A DNA stretch of 17,703 nt from Deltaproteobacteria bacterium (GCA_030627405.1 DAOUSD010000008.1:1-17703); one strand, 5' to 3'; positions 7,235-15,430 are shown, numbered from the stretch's first letter. The notes: a model not told the origin generated them from the sequence alone. Program-made: numbers and translations.

Positions 7235-9296
7235 TAATAGTCTCCTCAATAACATGTAGCATAATTTCATTGCCGTTTGAAATAGCGCATATAGCTGGTA
7301 TTCGGTCTTGTTCTAAAGCTTTTGCAATCTGGCACATGGTTTTACGATCTGTAATACTCATTAAACAATTACTCCCAGCAGGATGAGAATGCCACTCTCC
7401 AACATAGTGAATGACTCCAGCAGTCACTTTCTCCAACTTTATCAATTCGTATTTTCGTTCTCCTATGACTCTTGTAAAAGAACAACTCTTTTTGTTTGCC
7501 TCAGTCTCATAAGAGCCTGTTATATATATTTTATTTCTTTGCCTATCTATACTACCAAATAAGATACCTCCAGTTTCCAGTGAGACATATTTTGCTGCAG
7601 CATTTTTTATTTTTTGGATGACTTGAGTCTCAACGTATACTGACCAATTTCCACTTTTAAACAGAATTGCACCAAATGATAGGTATTTAGAGCTGTTTCC
7701 CAGTTCAATATTTGTAAACAGAAACGAGCCTGAGCGGGTGAAATGAGAACTGCCAGAACTGTTAAATAAAGAAAAAACTTTAGAAACAAAAAATGAAGCC
7801 CCTTGTTGCACTAAAAACATCGGGATTGCGGCGCTAGCAGATCGACAACCTCCACCAACATCAACTGTAGAAGCACTTTCACTCATCCAATTTAAAATAG
7901 ACGATTCTTTTCGCCATGTAGATATTGCTGCCGTTTCAACAAAGCTTATAGGTATTTTTGAATTAGAAACTGTATAATGTGCTAATGTTGTCTCTCCGTC
8001 GTTTATCTGATATGCAGAGAAAATCGGAAATTTGATTGAAGACATGTCAGAAATGTGTCGTTGCACAGAAATAGATGCAGAGCAATCTATTATTAAATCA
8101 GCATCTTTAAACAAAGATTCTATTGAATCGTTTTCCATATGCAATAAATTATCAGTATAGGCCATGCATACTTTTTCACCAAACATTTCATTGTAAATTT
8201 CAGCAAGAGCAACAGATTTAAACTTCCCTATACTCCCTGATGTCAATACATGTCGAGATAGGTTATGAGGGTGAAGTCTGTCATAGTCGACGATTTTTGC
8301 TTTAAACACACCAGAACGAACAAGCGAATCAAGAACACAGGAACCAAAAGAACCGGCCCCTATTATGACAGCTTTTTTCTGTTCTATCCTGCTGAAACCT
8401 GACACCCTCTTTGCCAACAATATATTAAAACTTTCTCGAACCAGATGAGTCTTTACATCATTTTCATTCTTCACATCAAACGCAATCCACTCTTCATCAT
8501 CAGGACGGCCATGCACTGTTTTGGGCCTTTTCACTCCCAATACAAACAGGAAATTGTTTTTCCATTTCGAGGCATATTTATTGTGCCAATATTGAATGCG
8601 TTTCTTATCCATGCCAAGGTTTGAACATAGCTCAAGGATTTCGTTTAAACTGGAGGGTCTTTTTGACCAAGCAAAATTTTGTTCTATAGATTGGTGCCAA
8701 ACCAATGTTGGGAAGAGAGAGCTATTATCCTTATGTAGAACTTTGTGTTTTCTTTTCCCATCAACATCGACAGAATGTGCGCCTGTAACCCATAGCCCGT
8801 TGTACTTTGAAGATTCTTTTTTAGCATAGCTAACATCAATTTCAACAACCGGTAATGAGAAATCTGCGATTAGAGGTTCAAAAGGATCGTCTTCTTTTAC
8901 TAAAAATTCGGCAGCCGCATCATCAAGCCAAGCTTTTATAGTGTAAAGCAAATCTGCCAAGACCTTGCCAGACCACCAGTCAGCTGATGAGATACGACTT
9001 AAACAAATTGATTTGTAATCTTTATTATGTATTTCTCGAATATTTTGATGAGGAACAGTTGGGAAATCCAAACGAACATAAACTTCTGGACATTGAAGAG
9101 GATACCTTGTGCCAATCAAAATTATAACCCGTTCTATGGCATTGATTCCGGGAGAATATCCTTTTGCAGGAGCTTCAACCTTAAAAAAGCTTTGAATAAT
9201 ATAGCAAGAACTAACTCTGTCTTCTAATTCAATTTTTTCAAGAAAAGGTAATTTAGAAGCTATTTGTATTTCTTTTTGAATAAAAGCATTATTCAT
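7221..9296 (-). CDS. E2-E1-JAB triple fusion (bacterial ubiquitin-like conjugation)
   Basis: 691 residues holding three enzymes. Residues 1-145 form an E2-like domain with the YPLQCP turn (65-70) and candidate catalytic Cys98 in YKSICLSR. Residues 300-500 form an E1/ThiF-type adenylating domain: nucleotide loop IIGAGSFGSC (Gly313, Gly315, Gly318), VDYDRLHPHNLSRH (Asp337, Arg348), IIDCS at 402-406, and candidate catalytic Cys484 in GGGCRS. Residues 560-680 form a JAB/JAMM isopeptidase: Glu574, His636-Ser-His638-Pro, Ser647, Asp650, the full zinc signature. CBASS Cap2 is E2-E1 and Cap3 is a separate JAB; here one chain could both attach and remove a modifier. It starts 3 nt after the MBL gene and overlaps hsdR by 14 nt. 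No ubiquitin-like protein or CD-NTase is nearby. Confidence 0.92.
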   Translation of the reverse strand: MNNAFIQKEIQIASKLPFLEKIELEDRVSSCYIIQSFFKVEAPAKGYSPGINAIERVIILIGTRYPLQCPEVYVRLDFPTVPHQNIREIHNKDYKSICLSRISSADWWSGKVLADLLYTIKAWLDDAAAEFLVKEDDPFEPLIADFSLPVVEIDVSYAKKESSKYNGLWVTGAHSVDVDGKRKHKVLHKDNSSLFPTLVWHQSIEQNFAWSKRPSSLNEILELCSNLGMDKKRIQYWHNKYASKWKNNFLFVLGVKRPKTVHGRPDDEEWIAFDVKNENDVKTHLVRESFNILLAKRVSGFSRIEQKKAVIIGAGSFGSCVLDSLVRSGVFKAKIVDYDRLHPHNLSRHVLTSGSIGKFKSVALAEIYNEMFGEKVCMAYTDNLLHMENDSIESLFKDADLIIDCSASISVQRHISDMSSIKFPIFSAYQINDGETTLAHYTVSNSKIPISFVETAAISTWRKESSILNWMSESASTVDVGGGCRSASAAIPMFLVQQGASFFVSKVFSLFNSSGSSHFTRSGSFLFTNIELGNSSKYLSFGAILFKSGNWSVYVETQVIQKIKNAAAKYVSLETGGILFGSIDRQRNKIYITGSYETEANKKSCSFTRVIGERKYELIKLEKVTAGVIHYVGEWHSHPAGSNCLMSITDRKTMCQIAKALEQDRIPAICAISNGNEIMLHVIEETINDQL

Positions 9297-9299
9297 AAG

Positions 9300-10475
9300 T
9301 TAGCCCCATCTTCGAGTTTGCGATATTGCCCCGGCTCCTGTAAGGATATTTACACCTGATGCAGACTCTTTTCGTAAACCACGTCCTGTCAGCCTAAATT
9401 CAAAGGGCTTGGGGGACTTTTTATCAGGATACTCCATCAAACATACAAAATGACCGTTGTTACCGAGATTTTTTGCAGTTTCTCTGTAGTGCTTTATTCC
9501 TTCAATATGTGGAGGAAGTTCGTCATCATAATTTAATTCCTTTACCGGCCTACTGGAGCAGATTAACCATCCGTTTTTTTCCCCAGAATCCAATATGTCC
9601 ATCGAAGTTTTTTCAGGATCATGCTCAGCTTCATGACGCCCTTCCTCGTGCTCCTTTTTGGTAAAAAACTTATAGGTACCGTGATGTGGAATTAAGAAAA
9701 CATCCCACTCCAGACGTTCCAGATTTTTGTTTTTCTTTGAAATATTGTAAACCGTTTCCCAAACAGCACAGCCAGCATCTCCACCCATTAGCAACTTGGC
9801 GATATTGCCATCATAATGTACAGAAAGTTGAGCCACGAGAGAGACCTCATTTCGAGGCATTTCTTCGTCATCAACTGCAGACTTGAAAGGCCAATGAACG
9901 AACATTTCAAAATCATCTCTTTTTTCACCGCAGATATTACTGAATGTTTCTCCAGCACCTACATGGCGATCGTCAGGTAAATTCTCGATTCCTTTCTCGT
10001 CATCAAAATGCCCGAACACAACAATCTGGTTTCCTGGTTTCTTGGCTTCTTCACGTTTTTTGGAATCATTCCATAGCTTAAGTCTTCTACGTGCTTCTTT
10101 TTGAACCTTTTCGGCCTGAGCTTTATATTTTTCGTTAAAAATTTGAGCTGTTACCCAAAGTTCATCAATTTGAATCAGCGTTTCTTCTTCCGTATCTTCG
10201 TCTTCATTTTGTCCCGGCAAAAGGAAAGTTTCCCCAAATCCTTGACAATGGTCTAGATCTGCATGAGAAAGACAAAATACAGATAGAAACGTACGTTCAC
10301 CTCTCAAAGGTAAATCCTTGATTAGCGAACCACGAACATCCCAGGTTTTATCTGATTTGTCTTCCAGATCTGTTTTTTGCTTAATGTCAAACAGAAGATT
10401 CGTCTTTTCATCTAGTACCAATCGCATCGTCTGTCCGTTATCAACCGGATAAAATACAAACTTTTTCTCAGCCAT
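9300..10475 (-). CDS. ComEC-like metallo-beta-lactamase-fold hydrolase with C-terminal Gly
   Basis: 391 residues, cytoplasmic (no signal peptide). The metal-binding motifs of the ComEC/Rec2-like MBL group are present: SHADLDH (His71, Asp73, Asp75, His76), MGGDAG (Asp233) and IPHHGTYKF (His264-His265). A charged, probably coiled insert lies at about 113-147. Relatives act on nucleic acids or phosphoesters; the substrate here is unknown. The tail after residue about 370 looks flexible and ends ISQTRRWG, a free C-terminal Gly of the kind E1 enzymes adenylate. AGGAGG precedes the ATG at 10475. It lies 9 nt after the membrane-protein gene and 3 nt before the E2-E1-JAB gene, so it is a likely partner, effector or conjugated substrate. 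Confidence 0.9.
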   Translation of the reverse strand: MAEKKFVFYPVDNGQTMRLVLDEKTNLLFDIKQKTDLEDKSDKTWDVRGSLIKDLPLRGERTFLSVFCLSHADLDHCQGFGETFLLPGQNEDEDTEEETLIQIDELWVTAQIFNEKYKAQAEKVQKEARRRLKLWNDSKKREEAKKPGNQIVVFGHFDDEKGIENLPDDRHVGAGETFSNICGEKRDDFEMFVHWPFKSAVDDEEMPRNEVSLVAQLSVHYDGNIAKLLMGGDAGCAVWETVYNISKKNKNLERLEWDVFLIPHHGTYKFFTKKEHEEGRHEAEHDPEKTSMDILDSGEKNGWLICSSRPVKELNYDDELPPHIEGIKHYRETAKNLGNNGHFVCLMEYPDKKSPKPFEFRLTGRGLRKESASGVNILTGAGAISQTRRWG

Positions 10476-10484
10476 TTTTTCCTC

Positions 10485-11195
10485 CTATTTTCTTTCTGAT
10501 AAAAACTCAGTGAATAATGCATCTGCATAAGTAAACGCTGCTTTATTTAATATGTATCGTTTTATTGTAAACATTAGGATGTGTACAACATTCCAAATTA
10601 TGAAAAATAGCATTACTGCCACATCGTGATGTATCCAATAATAGATCGCTGCACCCGTGGCACCAAACACACTCCAGACAATCCCACCTATTAAATTTCT
10701 TAAAAAACCATAGCGAATGTTATATCCATGTACCATTCCTGCATTACCAACTGAGCGCCTCACTTGCGACACAGCTTCTCTTGCGAGTAAACGAGCTTCT
10801 ACCGTGTTATTAGTTTCAACTTCCACTGAGTGTAAGGAAATGTTGAATTTTTTTTGTATCAGTGTACGAAGATTGTTTTTCTGGACTTTTGAGTATAATC
10901 CTCCTCCATATAGAAGAATTTGTGTTGTTGGAAAGTTTACCCCACCTTTACCAAACACTACCTCTTCAACAAAGGTCTTTGAAAACCATGTCTGTAATTG
11001 AACAATTCCTATCCCAAAAACAACAGGAAAACTGAGGTTTGCAACCAGTATCCATGCAACGCTATCGAGGAGTCCATTAAAAAAATCCTTTGAAAGTACA
11101 ATCAAAAGGAAGTGAGCTAAGGGAATAACCGATATGATTGCTGGTATATAGCGAGCAACCACTTCATATTTATCCAATGATTTTTGTTTAAACAT
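10485..11195 (-). CDS. Four-TM membrane protein of the E2-E1-JAB module
   Basis: 236 residues, no family I can name with confidence. Hydrophobic spans at about 17-34 and 44-66 form an N-terminal pair, and 166-188 and 191-213 a C-terminal pair. Between them is a soluble segment of about 95 residues with FPTTQILLY (88-96), a Lys/Arg-rich helix, and VHGYNIRYGFLRNLIGG leading into TM3. The 2+2 layout recalls the membrane effectors of nucleotide-signalling defence systems (such as S-4TM proteins), but this is an analogy only. AAAGGAGG sits 8 nt before the ATG at 11195, which overlaps the end of hsdS by 8 nt. It is the first gene of the three-gene insert in the restriction operon; membrane disruption or anchoring are possible roles. 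Confidence 0.75.
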   Translation of the reverse strand: MFKQKSLDKYEVVARYIPAIISVIPLAHFLLIVLSKDFFNGLLDSVAWILVANLSFPVVFGIGIVQLQTWFSKTFVEEVVFGKGGVNFPTTQILLYGGGLYSKVQKNNLRTLIQKKFNISLHSVEVETNNTVEARLLAREAVSQVRRSVGNAGMVHGYNIRYGFLRNLIGGIVWSVFGATGAAIYYWIHHDVAVMLFFIIWNVVHILMFTIKRYILNKAAFTYADALFTEFLSERK

Positions 11196-12402
11196 GACTC
11201 GTTCCTCCTTTCATTCGCCATTCACCCGTGAGCAGTTTCTGCATCAAACCGCGTTTTTGAGTTTTGTATTTTTCCGCCAGTTGCTTAAGCAGGTCGATTT
11301 CCTGCTGCGCGGTGGATAGAGTTTCGGCTATTTGTTTTTGTTCTTCGAGTGGTGGAACAGGAATTTTGATACTCATAAAGTCGGGTATACTAATCTGTTT
11401 CCCATCTCGGATTCCAATTACAGCAAGATTCAGATACTTCTCTATGAAGATATACGTCTTGAAGAAATGGCGATAGAATTCAGTGTTTATGTCAATTTTG
11501 GGTCGTAATGCTGTGTATGCAGGACTTATAATTCCCTGATAGTTTGAATATTCGATGCCTCCTTGAAAGGAGCGAAGACTGATTGCAAAATCTCCTGATT
11601 TGATGAGCTTATAACTAGCTGTTGTCCCATTAGGTGACATCACACGGCCTTTCAGCATACTACGTGGAATTACGCCCCGATTTTGAGTTACAGAAAGTAA
11701 CTCTTCGTCTGGAAAATTCTTTTCAGTGATTGTATCAAATATTTTTTTTGGTTTAATATGCGTCCATTCGGTACAACAACGCTGGTCTATTAATCTCTGG
11801 ACATAACCCTTAAACCGCTTTTCCTTCGCCTGAATCAGCCGTTCGGTTTTCTCGATAGCCTTATCCCAGGTGGAAAGCAGGTCGGCAATAGCTTTTTGCT
11901 CTGAAAGTGGGGGGAGAGGAACAGGACAGAATTTTTTAAATTCTGTAGGATTTATATTTGCTTGACTTACAGCTCTTGTTGCAATCCGTTTAATAACCCT
12001 TTGAGCCACATAACTATTTAGCCATAAGTTTATATACACACTGTCTGCTTTCTTTTTATCAACAGATAAACGGACTAAATATGAGGCGAAACCAACTACT
12101 TTGTCAGAATTATATAGACCAACTTTGCCTACTAGATCATAGCTGTTAGTCCTGTTTATTAAAATATCTCCTTTATTAAGAGCAAATTTCTCTCTGTCTG
12201 CATCAGTCAAATTTGCTTTGGTGAGATTATCTGTAAATATATTCCCATCTTGAATGTCTTTCATGCCAACAATTTCCATATTACCATCATCAGCAGAAGC
12301 TTCATTCGTTCCATATTGCGAGTTGTTGAGGATGGCTCCAATATTTTTTAAATTCCAACTATTGGGAAGATTTTCTTTTTTAATCGTTGATAATAAACTC
12401 AT
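11188..12402 (-). CDS. hsdS: Type I restriction HsdS specificity subunit
   Basis: 404 residues, full length with two target-recognition domains (about 1-160 and 212-347). Each is followed by a conserved helical spacer: PLPPLSEQKAIADLL (162-176) leading into a coiled stretch to about 205, and PVPPLEEQKQIAETL (about 348-362) leading to QKRGLMQKLLTGEW. It sets the bipartite DNA site read by the methylase and restriction complex; the site cannot be predicted by eye. The ATG overlaps the dinD stop by 4 nt, with GGAGG upstream. Its 3' end overlaps the membrane-protein gene by 8 nt, so the three-gene module is stitched directly onto hsdS. Confidence 0.96.
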   Translation of the reverse strand: MSLLSTIKKENLPNSWNLKNIGAILNNSQYGTNEASADDGNMEIVGMKDIQDGNIFTDNLTKANLTDADREKFALNKGDILINRTNSYDLVGKVGLYNSDKVVGFASYLVRLSVDKKKADSVYINLWLNSYVAQRVIKRIATRAVSQANINPTEFKKFCPVPLPPLSEQKAIADLLSTWDKAIEKTERLIQAKEKRFKGYVQRLIDQRCCTEWTHIKPKKIFDTITEKNFPDEELLSVTQNRGVIPRSMLKGRVMSPNGTTASYKLIKSGDFAISLRSFQGGIEYSNYQGIISPAYTALRPKIDINTEFYRHFFKTYIFIEKYLNLAVIGIRDGKQISIPDFMSIKIPVPPLEEQKQIAETLSTAQQEIDLLKQLAEKYKTQKRGLMQKLLTGEWRMKGGTSHV

Positions 12403-13286
12403 TCCCCATCCTCCAGCTTCTTAGGTAATTCACTATTCTTGATCATCTTATTCTCAGCAGACTTCACCCGCCGTTCCAGCTTTTTCAGATCCTCTTCAGG
12501 AGTGGGAAGGTCTTCAGGCATGGTACCGCCCAGTTCCTTAATGGTTTGGCGTACCTTCTTGCCCACTTCAAAATGAGTTTTGTTGGCTTTGGTTTTTCTC
12601 TGAATATTTTCCCTGCGAAGTTTTTCTTCCGTCTGCGTGGCACGGAACAGATTGGCGGCAAGTTCGGTACTGCCCATATTGTCAAGAATCTGCTGGCTTT
12701 TTTTCAGTTCTTTTCGCTGATGAATCGCCTTCGCGTTCAGTCCGCCATAAAGACCTTTGTATCCGTGGTTCTGGAAGATGGCGAAGTCCAGATTGGATTC
12801 CACACCGGCCTGCTGGGCTGTCTCCACAAGTTGTTTGTTGTGCTCCCGCATCTCGTTGCGCAGAAACAGGCGTTTTTCCTCTTCCCGGAGACGCTGGAAA
12901 GCCTCGTCGTCAGCCAATTCCTGTCTGCGGGTTTGAATGGCAAAATAGGTCTGTCCGTTGGCGATAACCGGTTTTGACGGGTCACCATTCTGAACAATAA
13001 GGTAACAGGCATAGCGGGAAAGCTTTATGTCTTGCAGCTTTCGTTTGGCTCCTGAACCGATTTCGACCATTTCGAGGAACTCCTCGAAATGGTCTGAAAC
13101 CTTATGCCCACTCTTTTTGCATGCCTCTTTTGCTTTCTCAACAACCGGGAGGAAATGCCTGTATTCGGAATAATCTAAAATTTTGGACAATTTTCTGGAT
13201 GTCCAGAACTCTCTCCCTTCAGAATCGGTTTCCTTTATGCTGTCAAAAGTCTGAAAGTGTTTCTTTTCTATATCTTTTCCGTTCAT
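12399..13286 (-). CDS. dinD: DNA damage-inducible protein D
   Basis: 295 residues, very close in sequence to E. coli DinD over its whole length. Recognisable stretches include DYSEYRHFLPVVEKAKEAC, LSRYACYLIVQNGDPSKPVI, YFAIQTRRQELADDEAFQ, FQNHGYKGLYGGLNAKAIHQ and MGSTELAANLFRATQTEEKL. In E. coli DinD is SOS-induced and inhibits RecA activities in vitro. It is encoded between hsdM and hsdS, overlapping each by 4 nt, with AAGGAG before the ATG at 13286. This placement suggests it protects the host from, or tunes, recombination and the SOS response around breaks made by the restriction enzyme. I see no LexA box directly ahead of it, so it should be expressed with the operon. Confidence 0.96.
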   Translation of the reverse strand: MNGKDIEKKHFQTFDSIKETDSEGREFWTSRKLSKILDYSEYRHFLPVVEKAKEACKKSGHKVSDHFEEFLEMVEIGSGAKRKLQDIKLSRYACYLIVQNGDPSKPVIANGQTYFAIQTRRQELADDEAFQRLREEEKRLFLRNEMREHNKQLVETAQQAGVESNLDFAIFQNHGYKGLYGGLNAKAIHQRKELKKSQQILDNMGSTELAANLFRATQTEEKLRRENIQRKTKANKTHFEVGKKVRQTIKELGGTMPEDLPTPEEDLKKLERRVKSAENKMIKNSELPKKLEDGE

Positions 13287-14848
13287 CGCTGGATCTCCTT
13301 GAGTTTTTCGGCCATCTTAACCCGAACTTCTATCAGCTCTTTTTCCAGTTCGTCTATTTCTATCTGGACGGCATCGATATCGATCTCCGCTTCCTCTTCA
13401 AACGTATCCACATAACGGGGAACATTTAGGTTAAAGTCGTTTTCCTTGATTTCATCGAACCCGGCTACATGGGCATATTTTTCCACTTCTTCACGGGAGG
13501 TGTAAGTTGTCATGATTTTTGCCAGATGTTCTTCCGAGAGAGTGTTATGGTTTTTGCTGGATACATATTCCCGGCTGGCATCTACAAACAGGACATCTTT
13601 ACACGCTTCATTCGACCCGTCTTTCTCACGGCTCCGATCAAAGACCAGAATGGCAACCGGTATATTGGTAGTGGGAAACAGATTTCCCGGAAGTCCGATA
13701 ACTGCATCAAGAAGATTTTCCTCTATCATTTTTTGGCGAATCCGGCCTTCAGCAGCTCCCCGGAAAAGAACCCCATGAGGAACGACAACGGCGACACGAC
13801 CCTGTTTTTCCAGAGCAGTCTCCACCATGTGGCTGATAAATGCCCAGTCCCCTTTACTTTTTGGAGGAACTCCGCGCCAGAACCTATTGTACTGATCGCT
13901 TTCCGCATTTTCTGCTCCCCACTTATCAAGCGAGAATGGTGGATTGGCTACTACGCAGTTGAATTTCATCAAGCGGTCATTTTCAATTAGAAGAGGACTG
14001 TTGAGAGTGTCACACCATTCGACACGGGCACTGTCAAAGCTGTGCAGAAACATATTCATGCGGCATAATGCCCATGTGCTGCCGTTTGATTCCTGTCCGA
14101 AAAGGGCAAAATTCCGGTTGCCAACCTCTCTGGCCGCCTGAATCAAAAGACCTCCTGATCCGCAGGCAGGGTCACAGATGCGATCACCCGGTTTTGGTCC
14201 GGCAAGCCTGGCGACAAGTTCAGTTACTTTGAGCGGGGTAAAGAACTCTCCGGCCTTCTTTCCGGAGTTGGAAGCAAAGCGTTCAATCAGATAGATATAG
14301 GTGTTACCAATAACATCCTCTGAAACTCGGCTTGGCCTCATATCCAGTTGCGGCTTGTGAAAATCTTCAAGAAGTTGCTTCAGCCGTCTGTTTCTGTCTT
14401 TGGTTTTCCCAAGATTCACTTCACTGTTGAAATCAATATTACGGAAAACGCCTTCAAGCTTGCTTTTGTTAGATTCTTCAATGTAGTCGAGAACAATATT
14501 GATAAGTTCCCCGATATTGGCTGCGGCTCTGCGTTTGTAAAGGCTGTAATAGGTGGCAGGGAACTCGTCAAGTACAGCTTCCTGTCCTGTCTTCTCATCT
14601 TTTTCAATTAATTTGATTGCAGGAAGAATAAAACGTTCGCGTTCCAGTTTTCGGCGAATTCTGGCATCATCGCCATACTGTTTTTGATAGGCTTCGTAGT
14701 GATCCTGCCATACATCCGAAATGTATTTTAAAAACAACATCACAAGGATATAGTCCTTGTACTGAGCAGGATCAACCACTCCTCGGAAGGTGTCGCATGC
14801 AGCCCATGCTGCGTTGTTGATATCTTTTTGATCAATTTGACTGCTCAT
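13283..14848 (-). CDS. hsdM: Type I restriction HsdM methyltransferase subunit
   Basis: 521 residues, the standard length for this subunit. It is the N6-adenine DNA methyltransferase of the type I complex. The N-terminal helical domain begins at about residue 8 (NNAAWAACDTFRG). GEFFTP (200-205) and the SAM-binding motif ICDPACGSGGLL (224-235) are followed by the catalytic NPPF (302-305). The C-terminal EIDELEKELIEVRVKMAEKL is a coiled coil that packs on HsdS. The ATG at 14848 lies 3 nt after the half-HsdS stop, with AAAAGGGG upstream; its end overlaps dinD by 4 nt. It is richer in GC than the E2-E1-JAB and MBL genes to the left, hinting at separate origins. Confidence 0.97.
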   Translation of the reverse strand: MSSQIDQKDINNAAWAACDTFRGVVDPAQYKDYILVMLFLKYISDVWQDHYEAYQKQYGDDARIRRKLERERFILPAIKLIEKDEKTGQEAVLDEFPATYYSLYKRRAAANIGELINIVLDYIEESNKSKLEGVFRNIDFNSEVNLGKTKDRNRRLKQLLEDFHKPQLDMRPSRVSEDVIGNTYIYLIERFASNSGKKAGEFFTPLKVTELVARLAGPKPGDRICDPACGSGGLLIQAAREVGNRNFALFGQESNGSTWALCRMNMFLHSFDSARVEWCDTLNSPLLIENDRLMKFNCVVANPPFSLDKWGAENAESDQYNRFWRGVPPKSKGDWAFISHMVETALEKQGRVAVVVPHGVLFRGAAEGRIRQKMIEENLLDAVIGLPGNLFPTTNIPVAILVFDRSREKDGSNEACKDVLFVDASREYVSSKNHNTLSEEHLAKIMTTYTSREEVEKYAHVAGFDEIKENDFNLNVPRYVDTFEEEAEIDIDAVQIEIDELEKELIEVRVKMAEKLKEIQR

Positions 14849-14851
14849 GTT

Positions 14852-15430
14852 TTATTCCCCTTTTGCAAATTGCATTAGTACTGTTGAAATGTATTGATTC
14901 CGTTTTTCTGACAGCGTACTGAGAATTGTCCGTTCCCGTGCAGATAACTTTGCCAGTTCCACGATTTCTTTTTGTTGTTTCATGGTAGGAAGGCAAACCT
15001 CCAGGTCTTCGATGGATTGCTTGCTGATCATTTTTTGCACCGTTCCCTTGGCTCTACTTGCCAGAAATATTTGTGCATCCCTTTGGCTGATATACCAGTT
15101 CAGGTATTCCGGCAGGATTTTATCAGACTTTGTAATTCTGATCCTGAGCAGAGGTGCTGCAACAACAGCCTTGCCCGGATCTTCAAGAAGAATAGCAGCG
15201 GTTGTAATCTGCCCTCTCGACCTGAACACCAAGTCACCTTTTTGAGCCAGATGATGTTCTTTAACTGACTCCATCTCAATCTTGACCAGCTTTTTGCAAC
15301 CTACAGTATTATCCTGAAGTAAATCCTTCATCTGGATAACAGCGACCTTTCCACCCCTTGAGGCTTCGAGGCGAGACCGAAATGAATACCCCATCTGCAC
15401 TGTCGCCAATTGTTTTATTTTTAATTTCAT
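14852..15430 (-). CDS. Half-length HsdS-like specificity protein
   Basis: 192 residues from the ATG at 15430; a GTG two codons earlier (15436) is possible, but AAGG spacing favours the ATG. It holds one target-recognition domain (about 1-140) and one helical spacer (CLPTMKQQKEIVELAKLSA, then ERTILSTLSEKRNQY), so half of a normal HsdS. Half-S proteins can pair up to recognise symmetric sites. It is the first gene of the operon, just ahead of hsdM, while a full hsdS lies two genes further on. It may offer an alternative specificity, compete with the full HsdS, or regulate assembly. No frameshift or recent truncation is visible; the length appears designed. Confidence 0.9.
   Translation of the reverse strand: MKLKIKQLATVQMGYSFRSRLEASRGGKVAVIQMKDLLQDNTVGCKKLVKIEMESVKEHHLAQKGDLVFRSRGQITTAAILLEDPGKAVVAAPLLRIRITKSDKILPEYLNWYISQRDAQIFLASRAKGTVQKMISKQSIEDLEVCLPTMKQQKEIVELAKLSARERTILSTLSEKRNQYISTVLMQFAKGE

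Noticed and set aside
7221..11195. A CBASS operon
   Set aside because: The E2-E1 and JAB parts fit, but no gene here has a CD-NTase (nucleotidyltransferase GS...DxD) motif, and the E2-E1-JAB is one chain. CBASS cannot be claimed.
12546..12977. Plus-strand frame of 143 codons
   Set aside because: Antisense shadow of dinD, which matches its family along the whole length.
13469..13990. Plus-strand frame of 173 codons
   Set aside because: It is the antisense shadow of hsdM, whose catalytic motifs lie on the minus strand.
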